64,000 nucleotides of DNA, from the NCBI RefSeq assembly GCF_039535235.1, contig NZ_BAAAWU010000001.1:1550001-1614000 (forward strand). The letters are read 5' to 3'. The stretch's first letter is position 1. Every line of letters starts with the position of its first letter. Origin of the DNA: Streptomyces roseoviridis (lineage in GTDB: Bacteria; Actinomycetota; Actinomycetes; Streptomycetales; Streptomycetaceae). The position numbers were made by a program, and so were the translations under genes. The notes under the pieces were generated by a model. That model saw only the letters and a program-made list of their open reading frames with translations. It did no database searches and was not told the DNA's origin. This document shows, one piece after another, positions 27,533 to 37,823 of the stretch.

Positions 27533-29710
27533 TCAGGCCGGTATCAGGTCGCGCAGATTTTCGGGGGTGATCACGCGCGAGCCGGGGGCCAGTCCGTCGG
27601 GGCGCTCCAGACCGATGAAGGTGACCGGCTCCCCGGGCGGGGTCCCTCCCTCCCACGGCGTGACCGGGGTCCCCGCCGCGGCCATCAGTTCCGTGAGGTG
27701 CCGGACCGTCAGCGGGGTCCGCTCGACGAGCGCGCGGACCAGCACCCCGAAGGTCACCAGGTGCCCTTCGACGCGGTTCTCCGCCGGCTCGCCCTTGAGG
27801 TAGAGGTGCAGCCAGCGGGCCTGCCAGCGACCGTCCTCGTCCCGCCGGAAGGCGAGCGGCAGCGCGATCCGGCCGGGCCCGCGCAGATCGGACTTCATGC
27901 GGACGGTGCGCGGCTCGAAGGGCCGGCCCTCCTGGCCGGCGTCGCGCAGCATGAAGCCGAAGAAGGACTCCTGGACCCGGTCGAAGCGCTCGCCGCTGTA
28001 GACGTGCACCTGCGGGACGATGAAGGAGCCGCGCACGGCCCCGAGACGCAGGTCGATGAACTCCGAGGCGCCGTCGCGCGCGTCCGTGACGTCACCGGAG
28101 TGGACGCCCTCGACGGTCGCGAGGGAGGTGTACGAGAGCCAGGTGACGGCGTCGTAGTCCTCGTCCAGCACGAGCGCGGAGAGGTCGTGGTCGGTGCTCT
28201 GCACGGCCTGCTTCCAGTACGTGAAGAACCGCAGCAGGTCGCCCTCGACCGGCGAGACCGAGCCGCGCGGCAGGACGCCGAGGCCGGCCGCGCTCGCCCG
28301 GCCGCTCAGGGGCAGGGCCACGTCGAGGACGGCGGGGTCGACGAGCAGCCGTTCGGGGACGTCCAGGCGGCGCAGGGTCTCGGCGTCCAGCAGCGCCGTC
28401 AGCCGGTCCGCGACGGCGGGCGGAAGGGGGTCGCGGGTGTCGTCGGTGACCCACGCGCCGCCCGTCCGGTTCACGAACACGCGGCGCGGCGCGCCCCGCC
28501 CCGTACGGTTCTGGACGTGCTCGCGCAGCGAGAGGACCAGCCGGCCGGACACGCGCGGCGCGGCCCGCTCGGCGGCGGCGAGGACGCCGTCGCGCTCCTT
28601 GTCGTCGGCGGCGCTGCGCAGGAGGCGGTCCAGCGAGCGGAACAGCATGCCGGGGGCCGCGTCGGCGAGGAGTCCGGCCGCCCCCGCGGCCCCGTCCCGG
28701 CCGAGCACGTCCTCGACGCGTCCGGCGAGCGTCGGCACCCTCCGCTCACCGCGGGCGACCGCGAACACCTCGGCGGCGTGCGGCCACTGCGGGTACTCGT
28801 GCGGGTGCAGCCGCTCCCCGAGCCGCTTCCACGCCTCGCGGTGGGCGGCGACGTCGGCGAGCTTGGCCGGGTTCGCGGCGACGACCGCGTCGAGTCCGGC
28901 GAGGAGGGCACGGCGGTGGGGCCGGGACGGCGCGCGGAAGCGGGTGCGCTCCCGCAGCGTGACGTCGCCGTCCGACAGGGCGCACGCGAGGCGCAGGACG
29001 TCGGTGACGGTGTCCAGGAAGAGGTCCCGACCCGCGCGGAGCAGGGCCCGGTTGACGACGGCGCGGCTCTCGCGGACCGGGATCGCCCCGGGGCGGGGAC
29101 CGTCCGCGCGGTGCTCGGCGAGCACGGCCAGGTCGGCCAGGTGCTCCGGGCCGAGCGGGGTGACGCTGCCGGCGAGGGCCAGGTAGAGGGCGGTGACCTC
29201 CTCGTCCAGGGACGCACCGGGGTGCAGCACGGTGACGCGGTCGGCCGCCGAGGCGATCAGCTCGTCGTGGGCGGCGGCCATCTCCTCGTAGCTGTGCCGG
29301 TAGCGGCCGTACGCGGGCAGGGTCAGCAGGTTCACGCGCCCGGCGCGCAGTTGCGCGAGGGTCCGGGCGCGGGTCGTGTCGTCGGCGGACAGGGCCTGGG
29401 CGACGCACTCGGCCCAGAAGTCGGCCGTGTCCGGCACGTTGGCCGGGAAGTCGACGAAGTAGACGTTGTGCCGGACGTGGTCGCCGACCAGGACGCGGAC
29501 GGTGTCCAAGGTGCGGGCCGCGGTCGCGACGACGGTCTCCTCGGACCGTCCGGACAGCTCGGCGAGGAGCCGGGCCGAGAGCTTGAACCCGACGGACATC
29601 AGGGCGACGTCGAACTGCCGTGCGGCGGCTGCCCCGTCCCCGGCGGGCCCGGCCGGGGCGGGGAGCCGGAGGGTGTGCGCGACGACCAGGCGTTCGAGTG
29701 CGGAAACCAT
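27533..29710 (-). CDS. Large TerD-domain protein, 725 aa
   Basis: The C-terminal part resembles TerD-family tellurite/stress proteins: LSALVLDEDYDAVTWLSYTS, then EGVHSGDVTDARDGASEFI and a later GSFIVPQVHVYSGERF. These correspond to TerD's acidic, Ca-binding beta-sandwich. The preceding 480 residues are helical, Arg/Ala/Asp-rich and not assignable. They begin with a VSALERLVVAHTLRLPAP segment and a VGFKLSARLLAELSGRSEE block. No membrane segment is seen. ATG 29710 has only a weak GGAG. TerD domains in Streptomyces accompany stress and developmental genes; an SsgA-like gene is divergent next door. Confidence 0.6.
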   Translation of the reverse strand: MVSALERLVVAHTLRLPAPAGPAGDGAAAARQFDVALMSVGFKLSARLLAELSGRSEETVVATAARTLDTVRVLVGDHVRHNVYFVDFPANVPDTADFWAECVAQALSADDTTRARTLAQLRAGRVNLLTLPAYGRYRHSYEEMAAAHDELIASAADRVTVLHPGASLDEEVTALYLALAGSVTPLGPEHLADLAVLAEHRADGPRPGAIPVRESRAVVNRALLRAGRDLFLDTVTDVLRLACALSDGDVTLRERTRFRAPSRPHRRALLAGLDAVVAANPAKLADVAAHREAWKRLGERLHPHEYPQWPHAAEVFAVARGERRVPTLAGRVEDVLGRDGAAGAAGLLADAAPGMLFRSLDRLLRSAADDKERDGVLAAAERAAPRVSGRLVLSLREHVQNRTGRGAPRRVFVNRTGGAWVTDDTRDPLPPAVADRLTALLDAETLRRLDVPERLLVDPAVLDVALPLSGRASAAGLGVLPRGSVSPVEGDLLRFFTYWKQAVQSTDHDLSALVLDEDYDAVTWLSYTSLATVEGVHSGDVTDARDGASEFIDLRLGAVRGSFIVPQVHVYSGERFDRVQESFFGFMLRDAGQEGRPFEPRTVRMKSDLRGPGRIALPLAFRRDEDGRWQARWLHLYLKGEPAENRVEGHLVTFGVLVRALVERTPLTVRHLTELMAAAGTPVTPWEGGTPPGEPVTFIGLERPDGLAPGSRVITPENLRDLIPA

Positions 29711-29896
29711 GCGCGCATGCTCCCAGGCGCGGGCCTCCCGCCGCACACGGTTTTCGTCCCGCTTTCCCCCGTGCTTTCCGCCTCGTCGACCGCCGCGCAC
29801 CCCGTCCCCCGCATTTCCCCCTCACGTGTACGCATAGGTCAGGCCGCAGCGGTTACGCGCACAGGAGGCGAGAGCAGGCGGAGAAAGGAGAGCGAC

Positions 29897-30409
29897 ATGT
29901 CCGAGCCGCGGCGGCGCGACGACAGGGCGGGGCGCACGGCGGAGTCCCCGGTGGCCCCGTGGCGTACGACGGGACACCGGGTGCACGGCGACCTCGAGGT
30001 CCCCATCGAGGTGGTGTTCTCCTACGACCCGGCCGACCCGTGGGCGGTCCGGGCCAGCTTCGGACAGGTCGGCGGGGCGGTCGACTGGACCCTCTCGCGT
30101 GAGCTGTTGCACGCCGGCACCCGCACGTCGTGCGGGGTCGGTGACGTCCAGCTGTGGCCGATGCGGCGCGGCGGCCTGCAGGGCCGGCTGCGGATCCGGC
30201 TCGGCGGTACGGGAGTTCCGGTCCTCGTCGACGTCGACCGCTCGGCGCTGCGCAGCTGGCTGTCGGCCACCTTCCACGCGGTCCCGGCGGGCACGGAGTC
30301 GGCGCGGATCGACTGGGCGGCGGAGGCGGAGCACATCGGTCCGGGCGTCGCGCCGGAGGTGGAGCGCGACGCGGGCCGGGGCGAGGCGTCGGGGTACGGG
30401 GACATCTGA
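29897..30409 (+). CDS. SsgA-like sporulation/cell division regulator (SALP)
   Basis: This 170-residue protein is of the SsgA/SsgB family, which occurs in morphologically complex actinobacteria and positions the septum machinery or controls peptidoglycan in sporulation. The family core is clear: VPIEVVFSYDPADPWAVRASF-type strand, the WTLSRELLHAGT helix, GVGDVQLWP and a C-terminal VDVDRSALRSWL helix. It has a longer, charged N-terminus (about 25 residues) and a Glu/Gly-rich tail ending in GYGDI. ATG 29897 follows AAAGGAG. Which of the SsgA-G paralogues it is cannot be decided here. Confidence 0.85.
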   Translation: MSEPRRRDDRAGRTAESPVAPWRTTGHRVHGDLEVPIEVVFSYDPADPWAVRASFGQVGGAVDWTLSRELLHAGTRTSCGVGDVQLWPMRRGGLQGRLRIRLGGTGVPVLVDVDRSALRSWLSATFHAVPAGTESARIDWAAEAEHIGPGVAPEVERDAGRGEASGYGDI

Positions 30410-30480
30410 GGACATCTGAGGCGGGCGGCGGCAGGTGGCGGCGGGCCTCGGAGGAGGCCGGTCCCGCCCGGGGGGCTCGG

Positions 30481-30514
30481 CCCCGTCGCGGAGCCGGCCC
30501 CGTCGCGGAGCCGG
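30481..30514. repeat. Perfect 17-bp tandem repeat (two copies)
   Basis: CCCCGTCGCGGAGCCGG occurs twice in a row in the gap between the SsgA-like gene and the P450. It is followed by three looser copies of a CGAGGAAC-type motif up to about 30575. A 10-base tandem GACATCTGAG straddles the SsgA-like stop just upstream. This looks like replication-slippage sequence; no gene is seen in it. Confidence 0.8.
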
Positions 30515-30585
30515 CCGCGCTGAGGAACGTGCCGCGCCGAGGAACATCGCCCGAGGAGCCGGCCCCGCCGAGGAGTGCCGGTCGG

Positions 30586-31677
30586 TCAGCCCCTCGGGCG
30601 GACCATGAGGCTCCTGGGCGCCCGGGTGATGAGGCCCGTGCGTTCGGGCCGGAAGCCGTCCGCGAGGCGGAGGCGGGGCATGGTGTCGAAGAGGGCGCGC
30701 AGGGCGTACTCGGCCTCCAGGGCGGCGAGCGTGACGGCGGGGCAGTATCCGGAGCCGTAGGTCAGCTGGCCGGAGTCGTCGCGCAGCAGGTCGTAGCGGT
30801 CCGGTTCGCGGAAGCGTTCGGGGTCGCGGCCGGCGGCGCCGATCAGGAGGGCGACGGAGGCGCCGGCGGGGATGGTGCCGCCGGTGACCCGGACGTCGCC
30901 GCGGGTGCGGCGCACGACCACCTGCACGGGCGGCTCGCGCCGCAGGGACTCGGTCCAGGCGCGGGCGACGAGGCTTGAGGGGGCGTCGCGGAGCGCGGCG
31001 ACCAGGTCGGGGTCGGTGAGGACGTCGGCGAGGAAACCGGCCAGGGCCTTCTCCCGTACGGCGATCTGGCCCGTGCACTGCCCGGCGAGGGCGGACGCGG
31101 CGCGGCCCCGGACCAGTCGCATCATGTCCCGGTAGGGAACGCCGACGGCGGCGGCGACGGTGCCGGCGGGCAGCCAGTGACAGAAGTCGGCGACGAGATC
31201 GGCCTGCGGCCGGTCGGCGATGCGGCGGGCGAGGACCAGCGCGGTGCGTTCGGCGACCTCCCGCAGCTCGGCCTCGTCGACGTCGGTGTGGGTTTCGGCG
31301 CACGGCGGGTCGCCGGGCCGGTGGCCGTGGGTGAAGCGGGCGTCGGTGAGCGCGCTCGCCACGTCCGCGTACCGGCTGAGCACCCAGGCCCGCAGCAGCG
31401 GGTCGTGGGTGAGCGGGAACTCCTCGCGCAGCACCCGGTAGGTGCGGTACGGGTCGCGGCCGGCGCCCGGCTCCAGGGGGCTCGGGGCGACCCGGCGTGC
31501 GGTGCGGTCCACCGCGGCCGTGGCGGCCGGGCCGGCGGCGCGGGCCATGGAGGGCAGGGCCGCCCAGTGGTCCCGCCAGGGCGGACGGTGCATCCCGGGG
31601 CGGGCGGCGTCGTGCGGCGCACGGCGAGCAGGGTCGTGCGGCGCGTGGCGCGGTACGGGCTTCGACTCGTCGCTCAT
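30586..31677 (-). CDS. Cytochrome P450-like protein, short and degenerate
   Basis: At 363 residues this is shorter than the usual 400 or more. The K-helix ExxR (TESLRREPPVQ) and a heme-Cys region (TYGSGYCPAVTLA) are present. The Cys loop is two residues shorter than FGxGxHxCxG and lacks the His and Gly. The I-helix AGxxT region is missing: the text passes from the G-helix area (QIAVREKALAGFLADVLTDP) straight to the segment before ExxR. It may therefore be catalytically impaired or act differently. The start follows GAGGGGG. Confidence 0.75.
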   Translation of the reverse strand: MSDESKPVPRHAPHDPARRAPHDAARPGMHRPPWRDHWAALPSMARAAGPAATAAVDRTARRVAPSPLEPGAGRDPYRTYRVLREEFPLTHDPLLRAWVLSRYADVASALTDARFTHGHRPGDPPCAETHTDVDEAELREVAERTALVLARRIADRPQADLVADFCHWLPAGTVAAAVGVPYRDMMRLVRGRAASALAGQCTGQIAVREKALAGFLADVLTDPDLVAALRDAPSSLVARAWTESLRREPPVQVVVRRTRGDVRVTGGTIPAGASVALLIGAAGRDPERFREPDRYDLLRDDSGQLTYGSGYCPAVTLAALEAEYALRALFDTMPRLRLADGFRPERTGLITRAPRSLMVRPRG

Positions 31678-31838
31678 CCGGCCCCCTCGTAGGTCAGCGG
31701 CGTGCGTCACCCCAGCCCACCACCGGGTGGCGAGGGTCGCAGCAGGTACACCGCCGAACGGGTGAATTACGGGGCCGACTCCATGCCTCCCCATCCCACC
31801 CCGGGCCGCCCCGCTCCGAGCCGCCCCGCCCCGGGCCG

Positions 31839-32396
31839 TCAGTTCAGAGACAGCCGGAACGCCATCTGGCCGAAGCCCACCGCGTCCCCGGCCCGGACCA
31901 CCACCGCGCCGGTCACCCGGCGCCCGTTGACCGTCGTGCCGTTGGTGGACCCGAGGTCCCGCAGCACCCACATGCCGCCCTGCTGGAAGAGTTCGGCGTG
32001 CAGCCGGGAGACCGTCTCGTGACTGAGCCTCAGGCCGTTCACCGGGTCGCGCCCGATGCGCAGCGGGTGCGGCCCCGGCTGCGGAAGGAGCAGCTTCGGC
32101 AGCCGCTCGGCCTGCCAGGCGCGGCCCAGCTTCGCCGTGAACGCGGACATCTTCTCGACGGCCCCCACCACCCGGCGGGTCCAGGTGGACTCGGTCGTGA
32201 GATCGGCGGTGAGCAGCGCGAGTTCGTCGGGGCGGCGGGCGACCAGCACCCGCTCCATCCGGAAGAGGAACGTGTCGTGCGACAGACGCCCCTGCGCGGC
32301 GCCCTCGCGCAGCACCGCGAGCGCGCGTTCCCGTTCGGCGTCGGTCAGCCGAGGGGCGTCCGGCGGGCCCGCCGGGAGCTCGAATGGGGTCGTCAC
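31839..32396 (-). CDS. DUF1707-FHA domain protein
   Basis: This 185-residue cytoplasmic protein has a DUF1707-like N-terminus (LTDAERERALAVLREGAAQG followed by LSHDTFLFRMERVLVARRPDEL) and a C-terminal FHA domain. The FHA signature residues are GRDPVNGLRLSHETVSRLHA and DLGSTNGTTVNGR, so it should bind phosphothreonine peptides, presumably targets of a Ser/Thr kinase. The start is GTG 32396 with a weak ribosome site. The linker (about 70-105) is helical. Confidence 0.85.
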   Translation of the reverse strand: MTTPFELPAGPPDAPRLTDAERERALAVLREGAAQGRLSHDTFLFRMERVLVARRPDELALLTADLTTESTWTRRVVGAVEKMSAFTAKLGRAWQAERLPKLLLPQPGPHPLRIGRDPVNGLRLSHETVSRLHAELFQQGGMWVLRDLGSTNGTTVNGRRVTGAVVVRAGDAVGFGQMAFRLSLN

Positions 32397-32538
32397 ATCC
32401 AGGATTGTCGGCCGGAAGGGCCGCGAGTGTCCAGAAGGGTCCCCGACAGCCCCTCGGCCCGCCCCACAACTCCCGCGCTTCTGGCGGCGATCACTGCTAC
32501 GGTCGGCCGCCTGTTCGACTACCTGGGGGAACCCTTAC

Positions 32539-33513
32539 ATGACGCATGACCCTGCGCCGCTCGTCGTCCGGCCGCTGTCCGGACCGCAGGAGCTCGACCT
32601 CTTCAACCGCCTCGACTACGTGCTCGACGACGAGCTCGCCGACGACCTCGCCACCGGCCGCCGCGTCCCGGACTGGATGTGGGTGGCGCTGCGCGGAGAC
32701 CGGCTCGTCGGCCGCATCGGCTGGTGGACCGGACGGCCCGGGACCGAGCCGCAGGCCCTGGACGTCTTGGACCTCGATCCGGAACTGCCCGCCGAGGAGG
32801 CCGCCGAGATCGGCCGCCGCCTGCTGGAGACGGCGACCGCCGCCGTCCTCGGCGACGGGCCCCGGCCGGAGTTCGGGCGGTTCATGCCGGCGGACTGGCA
32901 CGAGGTGCCGGAGACCCGGGCGCGGCTGGAGACGCTGTTCGGGGTCCTCGCGGCCTCGGGCGCGCGCCCGCTGGTGGAGCGGCTGCGCCTGGAGTGGCGG
33001 CCGGGCACGCCCGTGCCGGCGCCGGGCGACCGCCTGGTCTTCCGTCCGGTGAGGGACCGCGAGGACCTCCTCGCGCTGATGACTCCGGTGATGGAGGGCA
33101 CCCTCGACGCCCACGGCCGGGCCGACCTGGCGTCGGGCCTCTCCCCGCGCGAGGCGGCCGAGCTGCACTACGACGAGGAGCTCGCGCACTACACCACGCC
33201 CCGCGACTGGTGGCGGATCGCGGAGCTGCCCGGCACCGGTGAGCCGGTCGGCTTCGTCGTCCCGGCGCGGAACAACTACCACGCGATCATCGCGTACATC
33301 GGTGTGCTGCCCGCGCACCGCGGCCGGGGCCACATCGACGACATCCTGGCGGAGGGCACCCGTGTCCTCGCCGCCCAGGACGTGCCGCGGATCCGGGCGG
33401 CGACCGACGTCGGCAACGTGCCGATGGCGCAGTCCTTCGCCCGGGCCGGTTACGTCACCTTCGGGCGCGCGATCAACTTCGTCTGGGACGCGCCGGGCAC
33501 GTCGGGCGACTGA
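32539..33513 (+). CDS. GNAT family N-acetyltransferase
   Basis: This 324-residue protein has a C-terminal GNAT domain with the acetyl-CoA loop VLPAHRGRGHIDDIL and a terminal ARAGYVTFGRAINF strand. The N-terminal 150 residues resemble a second, degenerate acetyltransferase-like half (LVGRIGWWTGR). The substrate is unknown. ATG 32539 follows GGGGGAAC. It sits just upstream of treZ on the same strand, separated by a repeat-rich 134-base gap. Confidence 0.8.
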   Translation: MTHDPAPLVVRPLSGPQELDLFNRLDYVLDDELADDLATGRRVPDWMWVALRGDRLVGRIGWWTGRPGTEPQALDVLDLDPELPAEEAAEIGRRLLETATAAVLGDGPRPEFGRFMPADWHEVPETRARLETLFGVLAASGARPLVERLRLEWRPGTPVPAPGDRLVFRPVRDREDLLALMTPVMEGTLDAHGRADLASGLSPREAAELHYDEELAHYTTPRDWWRIAELPGTGEPVGFVVPARNNYHAIIAYIGVLPAHRGRGHIDDILAEGTRVLAAQDVPRIRAATDVGNVPMAQSFARAGYVTFGRAINFVWDAPGTSGD

Positions 33514-33554
33514 CTGCCAGGATGGTCCCGTAGCCGTGGATCCAGGTGTGCGGA

Positions 33555-33582
33555 TATCGGATCCCGGATAGGGGATCCGATA
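33555..33582. promoter_or_regulatory. Inverted-repeat cluster upstream of treZ
   Basis: TATCGGATCC (33555-33564) and GGATCCGATA (33573-33582) are perfect 10-base arms around 8 bases. The same 80 bases contain further GGAT/ATCC copies, including CGGATAGGG (33566 on) with CCCTTATCCG (33590-33599), which would form a competing hairpin. It may be an operator for treZ or a terminator for the GNAT gene. Confidence 0.5.
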
Positions 33583-33647
33583 GGTGGAACCCTTATCCGA
33601 GGGAAGGGATCCACTCATCCGCGCGCCATCGACGAGGGGACCGTCGC

Positions 33648-35399
<1,752 letters not shown>

Positions 35400-35601
35400 G
35401 CACCGGCCTCCGACTGGGGACGAAGGTCTCGGTGCCCGTCAGGTCGACCACGGGGAGGGTGCCGGAACTTTTCCTGGTCCAGGCGGTAGAGGGCCTCGGC
35501 GCGGCGTTCCGCGAAGCCGATGATGGTGACGTCGGGGACGGGGCGGTGGGTCGGTCCGGACCGTCTGACACCGCTCCCTGCTCGGCCCCGGGCCGTGGAG
35601 G
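35400..35601 (-). other. Intergenic stretch with a possible decayed coding fragment
   Basis: No intact gene is seen. On the minus strand one frame reads VPDVTIIGFAERRAEALYRL and another TLPVVDLTGTETFVP. Joined by a frameshift they would make a protein-like segment. I cannot assign a family, and it may be chance. Confidence 0.25.
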
Positions 35602-36741
35602 TCACTCCACGATCGCCATCTCGTGCGGGGTGTCGTTGAAGCGGTGGCCCGTGCCCTGGTCGGTCAGGGTGACGATGTCCTCGATGCGGACGCCGAAGCG
35701 GCCGGGGAGGTAGATGCCCGGTTCGACGGAGAAGCACATGCCGGGGACGATGGGACGTTCCTCGCCCTCGATCATGTACGGGGGTTCGTGGGTGGTGACG
35801 CCGATGCCGTGGCCCGTGCGGTGGATGAAGTACTCGCCGTAGCCCGCGTCCGTGATGACCGCGCGGGCCGCGCGGTCGACGTCCTGGCAGGCGGCGCCGG
35901 GGCGGACCGCCTCGAAGCCGGCCTGCTGGGCCGCCCGGACGATGTCGTGGACGAGGCGTTCCTCGGCCGTGGCTTCGCCGACGTGGACCGTGCGGGTGGT
36001 GTCGGAGCCGTAGCCGTGCTTGAGGCCGCCGAAGTCGAGGACGACCATGTCGCCGGGCCGGATGACCCGGTCGCCGGCCTCGTGGTGGGGGTTCGCGCCG
36101 TTGGGGCCCGAGCCGACGACGGTGAAGTCGACCTGGGAGTGGCCGTGTTCCAGGAGCAGGCGGGCCAGGTCCGCGGCGACGTCGGTCTCCTTGCGGCCCG
36201 CGAAGCGGACGCGGAGGATCTCCTCGTACGCCCGGTCGGCGGCGGCGCCCGCCGCGGCGATCCGGGCCAGCTCGTGCTCGTCCTTGACGGCCCGCAGCAT
36301 CGGCAGCGCCTCGGTGAGCGACACGTACGAGGTGCCCGGCAGGGAGCGCTGGAGGCCGAGCAGGTGCATGGCCCAGGCGTTGTCGCTGACGCCGAAGCGG
36401 CCGTCGACGTCGAGCAGCGGCGCGGTGACGGCGTACGGGTCCTTGCCGTCGGTCCAGTCGCGCAGGGTCAGCGCCGCGGCGCCCGGCGCCTTCTCGGCGT
36501 CCGGGGCCTCCAGGGCGGGGACCACGAGGACCGGGTCCTGCCCGGGGGCGACGACGAGCACGGTGAGCCGCTCGGTGACCGCGGTGGGCTGGTAGCCGGT
36601 GAGGTAGACCAGGTCCGGGCCGGGGGCGACGAGGATCCCGGCGAGACCGGCCTGCGCGGCGGCGTCGGCGGCGCGGGCCAGCCGGGCCCCGTAGTCGTCG
36701 GCCGTGAAGGGGGCGGGGGCGGGGGCGGGGCTCTCGGGCAT
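35602..36741 (-). CDS. M24 metallopeptidase, Xaa-Pro aminopeptidase-like
   Basis: This 379-residue cytosolic peptidase has a creatinase-type N-terminal domain and a pita-bread catalytic domain. The five dinuclear metal ligands are visible: Asp in VVLDFGG, Asp in YGSDTTRT, His in HRTGHGIGV, Glu in SVEPGIY and Glu in VRIEDIV. It probably removes N-terminal residues preceding proline. ATG 36741 follows GAGGAGAT, an excellent site. It lies 71 bases from the next minus-strand gene upstream. Confidence 0.92.
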   Translation of the reverse strand: MPESPAPAPAPFTADDYGARLARAADAAAQAGLAGILVAPGPDLVYLTGYQPTAVTERLTVLVVAPGQDPVLVVPALEAPDAEKAPGAAALTLRDWTDGKDPYAVTAPLLDVDGRFGVSDNAWAMHLLGLQRSLPGTSYVSLTEALPMLRAVKDEHELARIAAAGAAADRAYEEILRVRFAGRKETDVAADLARLLLEHGHSQVDFTVVGSGPNGANPHHEAGDRVIRPGDMVVLDFGGLKHGYGSDTTRTVHVGEATAEERLVHDIVRAAQQAGFEAVRPGAACQDVDRAARAVITDAGYGEYFIHRTGHGIGVTTHEPPYMIEGEERPIVPGMCFSVEPGIYLPGRFGVRIEDIVTLTDQGTGHRFNDTPHEMAIVE

Positions 36742-36812
36742 GGGATCTCCTCCTCGACGTACAGCATCCTGCCGGGCGGTCCGGGCCGCCGCGACCGGGA
36801 ATCCCGACCGGC

Positions 36813-37772
36813 TCAGGACGCTTCGGGGTTCCGCACGATGAGCCGTTCCAGGAGCTCCTGGAACTCCTCCCCCACCACGATCCGCAGCCTGCCGTCCTCC
36901 TCGTCGTGCTCGCTGAGCTGGGTGAGCGTGCCCGCCCGCCACCAGAAAACGTACGGGCTGATGGCGCCCGGCGTGTCCTCGTAGCCCGACGCGGCGAAGG
37001 AGGCCATCGCGCCCAGCGCGGGCACGATGGTGGTGTCCCGGATGGGGTGGAAGGCGAGCTGGTGCCGGAACGGCAGGGCGACAAGCGCGCCGTCCTCGCC
37101 GAGCGGGCGCCCGGTGACCCGGCGGACGACGGCGTCCAGGTCCAGGACGCGGCTCGCGGTGTAGAAGGAGTCGCCGAGGATGACCTCGAAGCGCATGCCG
37201 TCGGCGTCCTTGACCGTCTCGTGCCCCTCGACCGGCAGACCGCGCAGGTTGTTCAGGGCCCGCTCGCGCAGCCGGGCCGGATCGCCGAGGCGTTCCAGGG
37301 CCTCGTCGGTGAGGGTCATGACGCTTTCCGGCAGGTCGAGGGCGAGCACCTCGTACAGTCCCGGGGCGACCGCCCGCGCGTACCCGAAGGTGCCGGGGTC
37401 GATGCCCTCGCCGCTCACGACCCGCGGGTAGAGCTGCGCGCGGATCTGCTCGGGCGGCAGGGTGTCGAGGGCGGAGGGCCCGTCGAGCGCCCGGACCACG
37501 AGCCGGACGTGCCGGGCGATCAGCTGGGGCCAGATCCGGGTGCCGCGCGGGTCCTGGTGGCAGACCGCGGCGAGGTTGCCGAGGCCGAAGCGGCGGCCGG
37601 CGTCGTCGACGACGGAGTCGGCGTAGACGGTGACCTCAAGGCCCTGTTCCGCGAAGGCCGTGCGGACGCGGCCGCGGAAGAGGGCGGCCTCGCGCTCGGA
37701 GAAGAAGGAGAACTCGGGGTCCCGCGGCGCGTCCTCGCCGTCCCGCCTGGGCCCTCGTCGCAACCACCCCAC
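36813..37772 (-). CDS. Conserved protein resembling DUF1444
   Basis: This 319-residue soluble protein has a middle region (PGLYEVLALDLPESVMTLTD, then ERALNNLRGLPV) resembling the DUF1444 family of unknown function. The N-terminus (FSFFSEREAALFRGRVRTAF) and the C-terminal WWRAGTLTQLSEHDEEDG are well-coded but unassigned. The start is GTG 37772 after GAAGGGCGGGG. It is in the same direction as the LysR gene upstream and the peptidase downstream. Confidence 0.6.
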   Translation of the reverse strand: MGWLRRGPRRDGEDAPRDPEFSFFSEREAALFRGRVRTAFAEQGLEVTVYADSVVDDAGRRFGLGNLAAVCHQDPRGTRIWPQLIARHVRLVVRALDGPSALDTLPPEQIRAQLYPRVVSGEGIDPGTFGYARAVAPGLYEVLALDLPESVMTLTDEALERLGDPARLRERALNNLRGLPVEGHETVKDADGMRFEVILGDSFYTASRVLDLDAVVRRVTGRPLGEDGALVALPFRHQLAFHPIRDTTIVPALGAMASFAASGYEDTPGAISPYVFWWRAGTLTQLSEHDEEDGRLRIVVGEEFQELLERLIVRNPEAS

Positions 37773-37823
37773 GTCACCCCGCCCTTCCTCGCCGTCGCCG
37801 TTCTCTCCGCCTTCCCCGCCAGC

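Noticed and set aside
24456..27656. 1,066-codon minus frame opposite treY
   Set aside because: Only the stretch up to 24989 is real (N-terminal part of the MFS gene); the remainder is antisense.
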